Positions 16,729 through 25,277 of a stretch of DNA of 64,000 nucleotides are shown here, in pieces (the stretch's first letter is position 1; every line of letters begins with the position of its first letter). Location of the stretch: positions 1,922,001 to 1,986,000 of the forward strand of contig NZ_CP114903.1 of the NCBI RefSeq assembly GCF_027497255.1. The letters run 5' to 3'. Origin of the DNA: Micromonospora sp. WMMD882 (GTDB taxonomy: Bacteria > Actinomycetota > Actinomycetes > Mycobacteriales > Micromonosporaceae). The position numbers and the translations under genes are program-made. The notes beneath the pieces were generated by a model. The model was not told where the DNA came from and did not search any database. It saw nothing but the letters and a program-made list of their open reading frames with translations.

Positions 16729-17700
16729 TCAGCCGAACACCTGGCCGTGCCGGTCGCGGGCCTTGAGCCGGACGGTGGGCAGCGCCGGCGCCGGCAGCGG
16801 CGGATCCGGGTCGTCGGCCACCACCCCGAAGCGCCGGCCGGCGGCCCAGTCCTCGGTGGCGGCCACGAGCTCCTCGTGCGAGCGTCCGACGAAGTTCCAC
16901 CACATCACCAGCGGCTCCTCGAACGGCGCGCCGCCGAGCAGCAGCAGTCGGGCGCCCGCCCCCTGCCCGACGGTCAGGCTCGTCCGCCCCGGGGCGACGT
17001 AGAGCAGCGCGCCGGGCGTCAGGTGGACGCCGTCCACCTCGGCGGCGCCGGACATGACCAGCACGCCGTACTCGAAGTCGCGGCGCAGCGGCAGCCGGAC
17101 CGGCCCGGCGCTCTCCGGCTCGAGCTGCGCGCCGAGCAGCGGGGTGTGCGCGACCGCCGGGGAACGGACGCCGGACAGCTCACCGACGAGGAGGGTGACG
17201 GTCAGGTCGCGCTCACGCCAGCGGGGCAGCTCGGCGTGGTGCCGGAAGTCGGCGGGACCGGAACGGGCCGGGTCGGGCAGGGCGACCCAGAGCTGTACGC
17301 CGTGCATCACCGGCGGGCGGGTCGCCGGGGACTTCTCCGAGTGGGCGATCCCGTGCCCGGAGGTCATCACGTTGAGCTGGCCGGGACGGATGTGCTGGAC
17401 GTTGCCGAGGCTGTCGCGGTGCAGGATCTCGCCGTCGAGCAGCCAGGTGACCGTCTGGAGGCCGGTGTGCGGGTGGGGTGGCACCTGCATGCCGGGCCGC
17501 GTCCGGTCACCGACGTCGTCGGGGCCGAAGTGGTCGACGAAACACCACGCCCCGACCATCCGCCGCGTGCGTTGCGGCAGCAGCCGGCGCACGGTGGTGT
17601 AGCGGCCGAGCGGCACGTCGTGGCCGGGCAGCAGCACGGTGGCCGGTTCGGCGGGCACGACGCCCGGGGGTCGGGTCTCCGCCGGCATCGCACGCTCCAT
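16729..17700 (-). CDS. Pirin family bicupin
   Basis: 323 residues. The N-terminal cupin holds the metal-binding signature PPHPHTGLQTVTWLLDGEIL followed by the later His of SGHGIAHSE. The second cupin (about 190-275) lacks metal ligands, as usual for pirins. Pirin-family proteins bind Fe or Ni and include quercetin-oxidising and redox-sensing members. ATG 17700 is used; ATG at residue 5 is also possible. A 16-base direct repeat (16677-16692, 16708-16723) lies just behind the gene. It is the last gene of a minus-strand run with no obvious shared role. Confidence 0.9.
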   Translation of the reverse strand: MERAMPAETRPPGVVPAEPATVLLPGHDVPLGRYTTVRRLLPQRTRRMVGAWCFVDHFGPDDVGDRTRPGMQVPPHPHTGLQTVTWLLDGEILHRDSLGNVQHIRPGQLNVMTSGHGIAHSEKSPATRPPVMHGVQLWVALPDPARSGPADFRHHAELPRWRERDLTVTLLVGELSGVRSPAVAHTPLLGAQLEPESAGPVRLPLRRDFEYGVLVMSGAAEVDGVHLTPGALLYVAPGRTSLTVGQGAGARLLLLGGAPFEEPLVMWWNFVGRSHEELVAATEDWAAGRRFGVVADDPDPPLPAPALPTVRLKARDRHGQVFG

Positions 17701-17721
17701 CCGCCGACCCTACCCGCCGGG

Positions 17722-18609
17722 TCAGGAGCGGTGCAGATCGTCGAGGATGCGGGCGAGGATGTCGGGCGTCCGCTCCGGCGGCTCGGCCTCGACGCAGAGC
17801 CGTTCCATCGCGGCGGCGTAGTGGTCCACGTCGTCCCGCTTGTCCAGGTAGATCGCGCTGGTCAACTGCTCGATGTAGACGATGTCGGGGAGGTCCTGGT
17901 CACCGAAGCGCAGGATGCTGAACGCCCCGCCGGCCGCGGCGTGCCCGCCGGCGTCGAACGGGACGACCTGGAGGCGGACGTTCGGCACCTTGGTCGCCTC
18001 GATGAGCGCGCTCACCTGACCGCGCATGACCTCCTGCCCGCCGATGGGGCGGCGCAGCGCGGCCTCGTCCACCACCGCCCACAGCAGTGGGGCCTCCGGC
18101 CGGCGCAGGACCTGCTGGCGTTCCATCCGCAGGCCGACCCGGCGGTCGATCTCCGCCGCGCCGGCCGCGCCGTGGCCGAGCATGACCACCGCCCGGGCGT
18201 AGTCACGGGTCTGCAACAGGCCGGGGACGAACTGGACCTCGTAGCTGCGGATCAGCGCCGCGGCGGCCTCCAGGCCGAGGTACGACTGGAACCAGGCCGG
18301 CAGCACGTCGCCGTAGCGGTGCCACCAGCCGGGGTTGTTCGCGTCGCGGGCGAGCTTCAGCAGGGCCTCCCGCTCGATCGGCTCGGTGACCCCGTAGAGG
18401 GTGAGCAGGTCGGCGACGTCACGCTCCTTGAAGCCGACCCGACCCAGCTCCATCCGGCTGATCTTCGACTCGGAGGCGCGGATCTCCCACCCGGCGCCCT
18501 CGCGGGTCACCCCGCTGCTCTCCCTCAGCCGTCGCAACTGGGCGCCGAGCAGCATGCGTAGCACCGTCGGCCCGGTCGCCGGACCCCCCTCGGCTGGAAC
18601 CGTCGTCAC
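17722..18609 (-). CDS. XRE-type regulator with DUF5753 domain
   Basis: 295 residues; GTG 18609 eight bases after GGAGGG. Residues about 18-80 are a Cro/CI helix-turn-helix (LLGAQLRRLRESSGVTREGA, SESKISRMELGR) and residues about 95-280 are DUF5753, with WFQSYLGLEAAAALIRSYE, FVPGLLQTRDYAR and LQVVPFDAGGHAAAGG. This regulator class is typical of Streptomyces and Micromonospora and normally works with a small DUF397 protein, found here at 18738-19001. Pairs of this kind act in development and toxin-antitoxin-like control. Confidence 0.92.
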   Translation of the reverse strand: MTTVPAEGGPATGPTVLRMLLGAQLRRLRESSGVTREGAGWEIRASESKISRMELGRVGFKERDVADLLTLYGVTEPIEREALLKLARDANNPGWWHRYGDVLPAWFQSYLGLEAAAALIRSYEVQFVPGLLQTRDYARAVVMLGHGAAGAAEIDRRVGLRMERQQVLRRPEAPLLWAVVDEAALRRPIGGQEVMRGQVSALIEATKVPNVRLQVVPFDAGGHAAAGGAFSILRFGDQDLPDIVYIEQLTSAIYLDKRDDVDHYAAAMERLCVEAEPPERTPDILARILDDLHRS

Positions 18610-18737
18610 GTGGCGCCCTCCGCTTGCCTGCGCTCCCCAGCCGGGCACCCCCGCCCGGCTGACGTGTAAGCATGCCATGAACCCAGAGTCAGGCGTAGTC
18701 AGCCGGACGGGCCCGCGGGCGGCGCTGGCGGACGGCC

Positions 18738-19001
18738 TCAGTCGATCAGGTGGTCGAAGTCCCCGTCCCGGGCGCCGAGCAGGAACGCGGTGATCTCGTC
18801 GACCGTGTAGATCAGCGCCGGCCCGTCGGGGTGGCGCGAGTTGCGCATGGCGACACCGGCGCCGTTGGGCAACTCGGCCAGCTCGACGCAGTTGCCGCTG
18901 GGATTGCTCCGACGGCTCTTCTGCCAGTTCAGCGGAGGCAGGTCGGTGCTGGAAACGCCGTTCGGTGGCTGCTGCATGAGGAGACTTTCGTTCGGAGCCA
19001 C
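18738..19001 (-). CDS. DUF397 protein, partner of the DUF5753 regulator
   Basis: Up to 87 residues. The signature WQKSRRSNPSGNCVELAEL and VAMRNSRHPDGPALIYT are diagnostic of DUF397, the small partner of DUF5753 regulators. GTG 19001 is given; ATG at residue 9 (18977) is an alternative, and neither has a strong ribosome site. It lies 128 bases upstream of the regulator gene on the same strand, so the order is partner first. A 20-base perfect palindrome lies upstream at 19058-19077. Confidence 0.88.
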   Translation of the reverse strand: MAPNESLLMQQPPNGVSSTDLPPLNWQKSRRSNPSGNCVELAELPNGAGVAMRNSRHPDGPALIYTVDEITAFLLGARDGDFDHLID

Positions 19002-19057
19002 CCGCTACCGTACGGAGCGGAGCGGCGACGACGGGTGCGAGAAAAACCAACCAATCG

Positions 19058-19089
19058 GCAGATGCACGTGCATCTGCTATTGCATCTGC
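19058..19089. promoter_or_regulatory. 20-base perfect palindrome plus third half-site
   Basis: GCAGATGCACGTGCATCTGC at 19058-19077 is a perfect 20-base palindrome. The half-site TGCATCTGC recurs at 19081-19089, 12 bases on, the period of a little over one helical turn. The element lies between the DUF397 gene and the divergent GGDEF gene in a locally AT-richer stretch. It is a good candidate operator for the DUF5753 regulator, by position only. Confidence 0.65.
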
Positions 19090-19243
19090 ATTGGACAGCG
19101 AGCATGATAACGCAAGTGGACGGTACCCATCCGTTCACTTTGAGTGACCCAAACCTGGGTGCGACCAGGGGAAACAGGGTCCGGCGCAGGGGTGCCGGGC
19201 CGCTATGTGGCGCACCCGCGGACGCGATGACGGGGGGACGTCG

Positions 19244-19909
19244 GTGCCGGATCCGTTCACCATCGTGTCCGGCATCTGCGCCGCCGGAGCCGTCGCCGCC
19301 GGTTTCCAGTTCCGCCAGCGCGCGGCCCGCGCCGAGGCCCGGATCGAGCTGCTCCAGGCGGAGTTGACCGCCGAGCGGCACGCCGCCAGCCACGATCCGC
19401 TGACCGGGCTGCCCAACCGGCGCGCCTTCTACCGCCTCGCCGCGACCCTGCTGACCGACGCCACCGGCCAGCCGCTGATCGCCGTCGTCCTCGACCTCGA
19501 CGACTTCAAGCAGGTCAACGACCGATACGGGCACGCCGCCGGCGACCAGGTCCTGATCAGCGTCGCCGAACGGTTCGCCGCGTTCGCCGGTGACAACCTG
19601 GTCGCCCGGCTGGGCGGCGACGAGTTCGCCGGGCTGCTCGCCAGCCCCACCGTGGACCACCGCTGGATGGAGCACGCCGCCCGGCGGCTCAGCGACGCGC
19701 TCGCCGTCCCCATCCAGCACGGCGCGGTGAGCCTGCGGGTGACCGCCTCGGTCGGGCTGGCTCCGGTACGCGGTCCGGCGCAGCTCTCCGACGCGTTGTG
19801 TCGCGCCGACGCGGCGATGTACCGGGCCAAGAGCCTGGGCGCCGCCCGGCCGACGCGGCAGCTCCTCGACACCGGGCTCCACGGAGACCCGTTGACCGTC
19901 CACCACTGA
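19244..19909 (+). CDS. GGDEF diguanylate cyclase with short N-terminal anchor
   Basis: 221 residues; GTG 19244 after GGGGGGA. A hydrophobic segment at residues 5-20 (TIVSGICAAGAVAAGF) and a short coiled coil lead into a GGDEF domain: DPLTGLPNRRAFYRL, VVLDLDDFKQVNDRYGH, and RLGGDEFAGLL, the intact active-site loop. All residues for GTP binding and metal are present, so c-di-GMP synthesis is likely. The RxxD inhibitory site upstream of GGDEF is absent, so product inhibition by that route is not expected. No EAL domain is nearby. Confidence 0.92.
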   Translation: MPDPFTIVSGICAAGAVAAGFQFRQRAARAEARIELLQAELTAERHAASHDPLTGLPNRRAFYRLAATLLTDATGQPLIAVVLDLDDFKQVNDRYGHAAGDQVLISVAERFAAFAGDNLVARLGGDEFAGLLASPTVDHRWMEHAARRLSDALAVPIQHGAVSLRVTASVGLAPVRGPAQLSDALCRADAAMYRAKSLGAARPTRQLLDTGLHGDPLTVHH

Positions 19910-19966
19910 CGGCCGTCCCGATTGAGGTGTCCCCCATTCCCCCCTTGGGGGACGCCCGGACGGTTC

Positions 19967-20023
19967 CGGGGCTTCCGACTCCCGGCGGTTCACCCCCCCC
20001 CACCGCCGGGGTCGGGAGCCCCG
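19967..20023. terminator. Strong bidirectional hairpin terminator
   Basis: A long stem with the arms around 19968-19989 and 20002-20022 (GGGGCTTCCGACTCCCGGCGG against its near-complement) encloses a C-rich loop. It lies between the convergent GGDEF and eccB genes and probably stops transcription from both sides. There is no U-tract, as is common in high-GC actinomycetes. Confidence 0.8.
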
Positions 20024-20114
20024 CCTCAGTCGACTTCCCGCGCCACGGGACGGCCTGCCGGCCCCGGCGGGCGGGGCGGGTCGGCTGACGGGCGGCCGGC
20101 GGGACGAGAGCGGG

Positions 20115-21494
20115 TCAGGCCGGGGCGGCCACCTTGCGGGCCGCCTCCGGGTCCAGCGCGCTGCCGGCGGGGACCAGGCTGACCAGGCCGGCGGGGAGCC
20201 GCACCGGACGGACTCCGGCGTAGCCGAGCATGCCCAGCACCTCGGTCGCGGACACCACGTGCCGCCGGCCGAGGTCGGTGACCACCGAGACCGCTCCGCC
20301 CGTCGCCCCGGGCGCGGCGACCGACTCGACGACCGCGCCGCGCCCCGGCTCGACCACCACGTGGTCGGCGACGACGCCGTCGCCGGTCTCGCCGGTTCGG
20401 GGCGTGGCGGTCAGGTCCGGCACGGTCGCGCCGACCCGTACCTGCCGGATCCCGCCGTCGTCACCCACCTGGCCGCAGATCGCCCCGGCGTCGGGGCGGA
20501 CCAGCCGGGGTGGGCTGGCCGGTGGCGCGCTGTCCCCGGTCGGGACGAGGTCGGGCAGCTTCGGCAGCCGGGCGAACCGGCCCAGCGTCAGCGGCCGTGG
20601 GTCGCCCTGACCGGTCCGGGCCAGCAACAGGGCGGCCTGCAGGGCGGTGATGCCGGCCAGCCCCGCCCGGTCGACGACCACGTGCTGACTCTCGCCGCCG
20701 GAGTTGGTGACCAGGTAGACGTCCCCGATGTCGGCGTCGGGGACCTCGTCGGAGGGTTTCCCCGTTCCGGGCAGGTCCAGCGGGGCCAGGTCCGGCCCGG
20801 CCGGCAGACTGTCGAGCAGCGCCGGGGCCACCGGCACCGCCCGTTGCCGGGTGGCCGCCAACGCGGCGAGCACCCGGTTGACCTCACGTAGCCGGTAGCG
20901 GCGTTGGTGCCAGACGAGATGCAGATCGCCGCCGGGGTGCCGCAGCAGCACGGCGTCGTCGCCGAGCGCCCGGCCGTCCCGGGCGTCCGTCCCGACCAGC
21001 AGCGCCGAGCGGGGCGCCCCGGCGTCCGGGCCGGGGATCGAGCAGACCGTCCACGGCGTGGTGGCGAGCCGCCCGGCCGCCGGCAGTGAGTCCGGCGCGT
21101 CGGGAATGCCCAGCGGCAGCCCACGCGGCACGCCGTCGATCGACTTGCGGGACACCAGCACGGTCTTCGCCTGGTCGGCGCCGATGATCAGCAACGCGGA
21201 CGCGTAGTTCGACACCGGGTGCAGTTTCCCGTCCCGGTAGACGAACCGGGCCCCGGACTCCTTCTCGACGACGACGGCACGTTCGTCCCGCCATTTCGAG
21301 CCGCCGCCGGCGAAGAGGCCGTACAGCGCGGCCCCGCCGAGCACGATCGCCGCGACCAGCACGCTGGCCAGGGCCGCGCCGGCCAGCCGGCGGAACGGGG
21401 AGACCGCCGGGTCCGTCTCCCGCATGACCAGGGCGGCGACGGCCCGTTGGAGGGTGAACTGGTACGAGTGGAGCTGATCCTGCCGCGACGGCAT
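20115..21494 (-). CDS. eccB: Type VII secretion protein EccB
   Basis: 459 residues. The N-terminal motif MPSRQDQLHSYQFTLQRAVA, a single membrane segment at residues about 38-62, and a long extracytoplasmic part with a cysteine pair (TVCSIPG and AICGQVG) are diagnostic of EccB, a core membrane subunit of ESX/type VII secretion channels. The motif RYRLREVNRVLAALAATRQ and the terminal VRPVRLPAGLVSLVPAGSAL fit the beta-helix repeat fold of the periplasmic part. No eccC, eccD, eccE, mycP or WXG100 gene adjoins it; it appears as an orphan in this window. The gene is monocistronic. Confidence 0.95.
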   Translation of the reverse strand: MPSRQDQLHSYQFTLQRAVAALVMRETDPAVSPFRRLAGAALASVLVAAIVLGGAALYGLFAGGGSKWRDERAVVVEKESGARFVYRDGKLHPVSNYASALLIIGADQAKTVLVSRKSIDGVPRGLPLGIPDAPDSLPAAGRLATTPWTVCSIPGPDAGAPRSALLVGTDARDGRALGDDAVLLRHPGGDLHLVWHQRRYRLREVNRVLAALAATRQRAVPVAPALLDSLPAGPDLAPLDLPGTGKPSDEVPDADIGDVYLVTNSGGESQHVVVDRAGLAGITALQAALLLARTGQGDPRPLTLGRFARLPKLPDLVPTGDSAPPASPPRLVRPDAGAICGQVGDDGGIRQVRVGATVPDLTATPRTGETGDGVVADHVVVEPGRGAVVESVAAPGATGGAVSVVTDLGRRHVVSATEVLGMLGYAGVRPVRLPAGLVSLVPAGSALDPEAARKVAAPA

Positions 21495-21865
21495 GCCATC
21501 CCTTCCCCGTGGTCGGTCGGGCCATAGGATAAGCGCCGTGCCCGGTTTCCGAACGGCCGTACCGTTCGCACGCTCCGCCGCCTAGCCCGACGCGCGCCGG
21601 TTCGGGCCGGGTGTCCGGTCAGCGGCGCCCGGCGCGGCGGAATGGATACCCACCCGACGGCGTTGTACATGGGCCACGGCGCGAGCACCAACGCGCCTCA
21701 CCCCGACCCCGCGCCCCCGGAATGCCTCCCGGCCAACAGCCGTTACACCCCGACGCGCCACCGAGCCACCCCCGGCCCGACAACCGCGCGCACCCCCACC
21801 ACAGGCCCCCACCCCCCGGGTCGACCCGCGCCACCCCCAAACCCCCAACGGAAGAGGGAGTCACC
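21495..21865. other. Intergenic region between divergent eccB and peptidase genes
   Basis: 370 bases. The right half is strongly C-rich on the plus strand, a bias that continues through the following gene. The peptidase ribosome site GGAAGAGGGAG is at 21850-21860. No clear promoter hexamers, dyads or additional gene were recognised. Confidence 0.45.
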
Positions 21866-22495
21866 ATGACCACCATCATCCGTAACACCGCCCTGACCAT
21901 CGCCGGCGCCGCCATCACCGCCGGCGCCATCGCCGCCCCCACCACCGCCCTCGCCAACCCCACCACCATCACCACCGACCGCAAACCCAACAGCGAACGC
22001 CACCTCACCATCCGCTACGAAGCCCAACCCAACTTCTACTACTGCGGCCCCTCCGCCGCCCGCAACGCCCTCACCGCCCTCGACAAGAACCCCAGCGTCG
22101 ACGAAGCCGCCAAGAAGATGGGCACCACCGAAGCCGGCACCAACTCCGCCGCCGACATCACCAACTACCTCAACACCGAAACCAACGGCAAATACCGCAC
22201 CATCGAAATCCCCACCCCCACCGCCGACACCACCCAGACCCACAAGATGCGCGCCGACATCATCAACGCCATCGACGACGGCCGCGCCATCGTCACCAAC
22301 ATCGCCGGCACCGCCACCGACACCGACGGCGCCACCCACTCCTTCGAAGGCGGCCACTACATCAGCGTCGTCGCCTACCGCGACAACGGCGACACCGTCA
22401 AGATCGCCGACTCCGCCAACCCCGACCACGCCTCCTACTGGATCACCACCGAAGCCCTCGCCGACTGGACCGCCACCCGCGGCTACTCCGCCTGA
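21866..22495 (+). CDS. Secreted C39-like (papain-fold) peptidase
   Basis: 209 residues with a signal peptide (MTTIIRNTALTIAGAAITAG, cleavage probably after TTALA). The mature part reads IRYEAQPNFYYCGPSAARN, placing Gln and the catalytic Cys (QxxxxYCGPS), then FEGGHYISVVAYRDNG with the catalytic His and KIADSANPDHA with the Asp/Asn position. This is the Peptidase_C39_2 pattern. The mature protein is essentially the catalytic domain alone. Its codon use is extreme: nearly every third base is C, with very few G, unlike its neighbours, which use both. That suggests strong expression or selection, not foreign origin. It is monocistronic with its own terminator. Confidence 0.85.
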   Translation: MTTIIRNTALTIAGAAITAGAIAAPTTALANPTTITTDRKPNSERHLTIRYEAQPNFYYCGPSAARNALTALDKNPSVDEAAKKMGTTEAGTNSAADITNYLNTETNGKYRTIEIPTPTADTTQTHKMRADIINAIDDGRAIVTNIAGTATDTDGATHSFEGGHYISVVAYRDNGDTVKIADSANPDHASYWITTEALADWTATRGYSA

Positions 22496-22506
22496 CACCC
22501 ACACCA

Positions 22507-22547
22507 CCGGTGGGCCGACCCCCGACAACAGGGGGCCGGCCCACCGG
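22507..22547 (+). terminator. Hairpin terminator behind the C39 peptidase gene
   Basis: CCGGTGGGCCG-A-CCCCC at 22507-22523 pairs with GGGGG-C-CGGCCCACCGG at 22531-22547 across a seven-base loop. Eleven plus five base pairs with one mismatch make a very stable stem 12 bases after the stop codon. Confidence 0.85.
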
Positions 22548-22698
22548 CATGCCCACCCACCGGTCACCGGAGCACGCCCGGGCCCGGCGGATGCGCCCGG
22601 TCGGCGACCCGGCAGGCCCGGAACGGGTGGCATAGCGTCCCGGGGACGGGGAAGTCAGCGCGGACCCATGCCGTCCGCGCAGCACCCGGGAGGCCACC

Positions 22699-22863
22699 AT
22701 GCGGACCCTGCTCGTCGTCGTCGGAATCGTCGCCGCCGCCCTGATCCTGCTCGGGCTGCTCCTGGAAGCCGCCCGGTGGCTGCTCATCATCGGCGCGGTG
22801 GCCCTGCTCGCGGTGTTCGTGCTCGCCCTGGTGAAGGGTCGCCGGGTGACCTCCCGCCACTGA
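22699..22863 (+). CDS. Small membrane protein
   Basis: 54 residues (MRTLLVVVGIVAAALILLGL onward, ending KGRRVTSRH). Two membrane segments, residues about 4-22 and 26-45, are separated by a short EAARW turn, and the end is basic. ATG 22699 has CGGGAGG upstream with good spacing. Similar tiny two-helix proteins are common in Micromonospora, but no function is known. It converges on the HxlR gene, 32 bases away. Confidence 0.7.
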   Translation: MRTLLVVVGIVAAALILLGLLLEAARWLLIIGAVALLAVFVLALVKGRRVTSRH

Positions 22864-22895
22864 CCGTCAGCCACCGGCCGGTCGGCGTGCCGTGC

Positions 22896-23279
22896 TCAGG
22901 CCACCGACCCCTGGTCGGATCGCCGCGCGTACGCCCGGCGGGCCTCCCGCAGATCGTCGCGGTGCGCCGCGGCCCAGGCGCAGCAGGTGTCCATCAGCCG
23001 CGACAGCTCGTGCCCCAACGGGGTGAGCGCGTACTCCACGCGGGGCGGATTCTCCGGATGGGCGGTGCGGGTGACGAGCCCGTCGCGTTCCATCGCGCGC
23101 AGCGACTCGGTGAGCACCTTCGGCGTGATGCCCGCCAACGGGGCCTGTAGCTCCGAGAAGCGACGACGACCGGTCGCCAGACAGACCATGATCCTGCCGG
23201 TCCACTTGTCGCCGATCCTCACCAGCGACGGAGCGCCGGGGCAATCCGCGAACATGGCGGGGTCGAGTGGCTCGCTCAC
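22896..23279 (-). CDS. HxlR-family transcriptional regulator
   Basis: 127 residues from GTG 23279. A winged helix-turn-helix of the HxlR type: CPGAPSLVRIGDKWTGRIMV, RRRFSELQAPLAGITPKVLT, LRAMERDGLVTRTAHPENPP and RVEYALTPLGHELSRLMD. Members often regulate a divergently transcribed redox gene and respond to electrophiles or oxidants. Here the partner is the NmrA-like gene at 23385. The Cys in FADCPG is the position used by redox-sensing HypR/YodB relatives. Confidence 0.92.
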   Translation of the reverse strand: MSEPLDPAMFADCPGAPSLVRIGDKWTGRIMVCLATGRRRFSELQAPLAGITPKVLTESLRAMERDGLVTRTAHPENPPRVEYALTPLGHELSRLMDTCCAWAAAHRDDLREARRAYARRSDQGSVA

Positions 23280-23290
23280 CCCGGTCAGGG

Positions 23291-23310
23291 TACCGACTAT
23301 CGTTGCGGTA
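23291..23310. promoter_or_regulatory. Possible HxlR operator
   Basis: TACCG (23291-23295) and CGGTA (23306-23310) form an inverted repeat with a ten-base spacer in the 105-base gap between the divergent HxlR and NmrA-like genes. HxlR dimers bind such dyads. Short arms make this tentative. Confidence 0.35.
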
Positions 23311-23384
23311 ACCAGGGTGCCCCCGGCTAGCGTCCCGGCCATCCGTCGGGAGTCGTTTCCCGACCTGGCCGATCGGAGCACAGG

Positions 23385-24035
23385 GTGAGCAGGATCGTCG
23401 TCTTCGGCGCGGGTGGCAGGGCCGGTCGTCGGGCGGTGGCGGAGGCCACGTCGCGCGGTCACCGGGTCACCGCCGTCGTGCGGGACACCGCCAGGCACGC
23501 CGACCTGGCCGGCGGGCTGGTGACGGTCGTGGCGGGCGACGTCACCGATTCGGCCGGCGTCGCCGCCGTCGCCGCCGGCCACGACGCGGCCGTCCAGGCG
23601 GCCTACCAGCCGGACCTGCCGGCCGCCGAGTTCTTCCCCCGGGCCGCCCGCGCGCTTGTCGACGGGCTGACCCGGACCGGGGTGGGCCGGCTGGTGGTCG
23701 TCGGGATCGGCGCCAACCTCGAGGTCGCGCCGGGCGTGCCGGTCCACGACACCCCGGCCTTCCCGCCGCAGGGGCGGGACTTCTCCCTGGGTCACGTCGC
23801 CGAGTTCGAGGTCCTGCGGGACGCCGACGGCGCGGTCGACTGGGTGGTCCTCGCCCCGCCGCCGGTGGTCCTCGACCACGAGGCCGAGCGCACCGGGCGG
23901 TACCGGACCGGCGGCCGGCGGGTGTTGCCGTCGACCGACGGCGACCCGGCGTTCTCGTACGCCGATCTCGCGGTCGCCCTGATCGACGAGATCGAGCGCC
24001 CCCGGCACCACCGTCGCCTGGTCGCGGTCGGCTGA
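23385..24035 (+). CDS. NmrA/atypical SDR NAD(P)-binding protein
   Basis: 216 residues from GTG 23385, preceded by GGAG. The N-terminal IVVFGAGGRAGRRAVAEA is an atypical glycine-rich NAD(P) loop; RGHRVTAVVRD and VVAGDVTDSAGVA follow as in NmrA and biliverdin-reductase-B-like proteins. The catalytic Tyr-x3-Lys of classical SDRs is not present, as is normal in this group. Divergent transcription with an HxlR regulator suggests an oxidoreductase or redox sensor induced by reactive compounds. Confidence 0.85.
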   Translation: MSRIVVFGAGGRAGRRAVAEATSRGHRVTAVVRDTARHADLAGGLVTVVAGDVTDSAGVAAVAAGHDAAVQAAYQPDLPAAEFFPRAARALVDGLTRTGVGRLVVVGIGANLEVAPGVPVHDTPAFPPQGRDFSLGHVAEFEVLRDADGAVDWVVLAPPPVVLDHEAERTGRYRTGGRRVLPSTDGDPAFSYADLAVALIDEIERPRHHRRLVAVG

Positions 24036-24109
24036 CGTCGCCCCTCGCCGGCCACCGGGCCGTCACGCCGCGTCCGACCCGCCGCCCGAGGGACCGGGAC
24101 GTCCGGTCG

Positions 24110-25264
24110 TCAGCCCACCAGTGACGGCTCGGCGGTCGCCGGCGTCGGGCGGTCGTCCACCGGCAGACGCTCGGGGGCGGGCCGGTTCGGCAGGGACAGC
24201 CGGATCACCTTCCACCAGGCGGAGGCCACCTGCCGGGGCAGCGGGCCCGTGGTGTACGACAGGCCGTACCGCTGGAAGATCTTCCGCACCTCGGGGGCGA
24301 TCTCCTGGTAGCGGTTGCTCGGCAGGTCGGGGAAGAGGTGGTGCTCGATCTGGTGGGAGAGGTTCCCGGCCATCAGGTGCAGCAGTCGGCCGCCGCTGAT
24401 GTTGGCGGAGCCGAGCATCTGCCGCAGGTACCACTCGCCCCTGGTCTCGCCCTCGATGGAGGTCTTCTCGAAGGTCTCCACGCCGTTCGGGAAGTGCCCG
24501 CACATGATCACCGAGTGGCTCCACACGTTGCGCAGCAGGTTGGCGGTGAAGGTGGCCGCGAGGGTGCTGAGGAAGGAGGGGCCGGACAGCAGCGGGTGCA
24601 CGACGTAGTCCTTGAGCACCTGTCGGCGGATCTTGCGCCCGACGGCCCGCAGCCGGGTCCGGAAGACCCGGTCCCGGGTGGTCTTCTCCTGGAGGTGCCG
24701 GCCCAGTTCCATGTCGTACGCGGCGATGCCGTACTCGAAGAAGCAGGCGTTGAGGAGGTTCCACAGCGGCTGGCCGAGGTGCATCGGCCGCCAGGGCTGG
24801 TCCTCGTCGACCCGCATGATGCCGTAGCCGAGGTCGTTGTCCCGGCCGACCACGTTCGTGTACTTGTGGTGCAGCTCGTTGTGGGACTGCTTCCACTGCT
24901 CCGCCGGGGAGACGTGGTCCCACTCCCAGGTCGTCGAGTGGATCTTCGGGTCACGCATCCAGTCCCACTGGCCGTGCAGGACGTTGTGCCCGATCTCCAT
25001 GTTCTCCAGGATCTTCGCCACCGTCAGCCCGGCGGTGCCCACCAGCCAGGCCGGCGGAAAGAGCGAGAAGAGGAGCACGACCCGGCTGCCCAGCTCCAGT
25101 TTGCGCTGGGCGCCGATGACCCGGCGGATGTACGCGGCGTCCCGCTCCCCCCGGCCGGCGATCACCCGGTCACGGATCGCGTCGAGCTCGGCGGCGAGCG
25201 CCTCGATGTCGGCCGCGCTCAGGTGCGCGATCGGGTTGTGTGGCTTCTTCTGGATAACGGTCAC
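24110..25264 (-). CDS. Acyl-CoA/fatty-acid desaturase, DesA3 type
   Basis: 384 residues; GTG 25264 with CGGGAG upstream. All three histidine boxes of membrane di-iron desaturases are present: HNVLH (about 93-97), HNELHH (about 128-133) and HQIEHH (about 320). Two hydrophobic regions flank them. The closest well-known relative by layout is mycobacterial DesA3, a stearoyl-CoA delta-9 desaturase that takes electrons from an oxidoreductase encoded beside it (Rv3230c). The reductase gene at 25278-26369 lies 13 bases upstream on the same strand, so the two form an operon and probably one enzyme system. Confidence 0.93.
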   Translation of the reverse strand: MTVIQKKPHNPIAHLSAADIEALAAELDAIRDRVIAGRGERDAAYIRRVIGAQRKLELGSRVVLLFSLFPPAWLVGTAGLTVAKILENMEIGHNVLHGQWDWMRDPKIHSTTWEWDHVSPAEQWKQSHNELHHKYTNVVGRDNDLGYGIMRVDEDQPWRPMHLGQPLWNLLNACFFEYGIAAYDMELGRHLQEKTTRDRVFRTRLRAVGRKIRRQVLKDYVVHPLLSGPSFLSTLAATFTANLLRNVWSHSVIMCGHFPNGVETFEKTSIEGETRGEWYLRQMLGSANISGGRLLHLMAGNLSHQIEHHLFPDLPSNRYQEIAPEVRKIFQRYGLSYTTGPLPRQVASAWWKVIRLSLPNRPAPERLPVDDRPTPATAEPSLVG

Positions 25265-25277
25265 GGTCCGACTCCCG

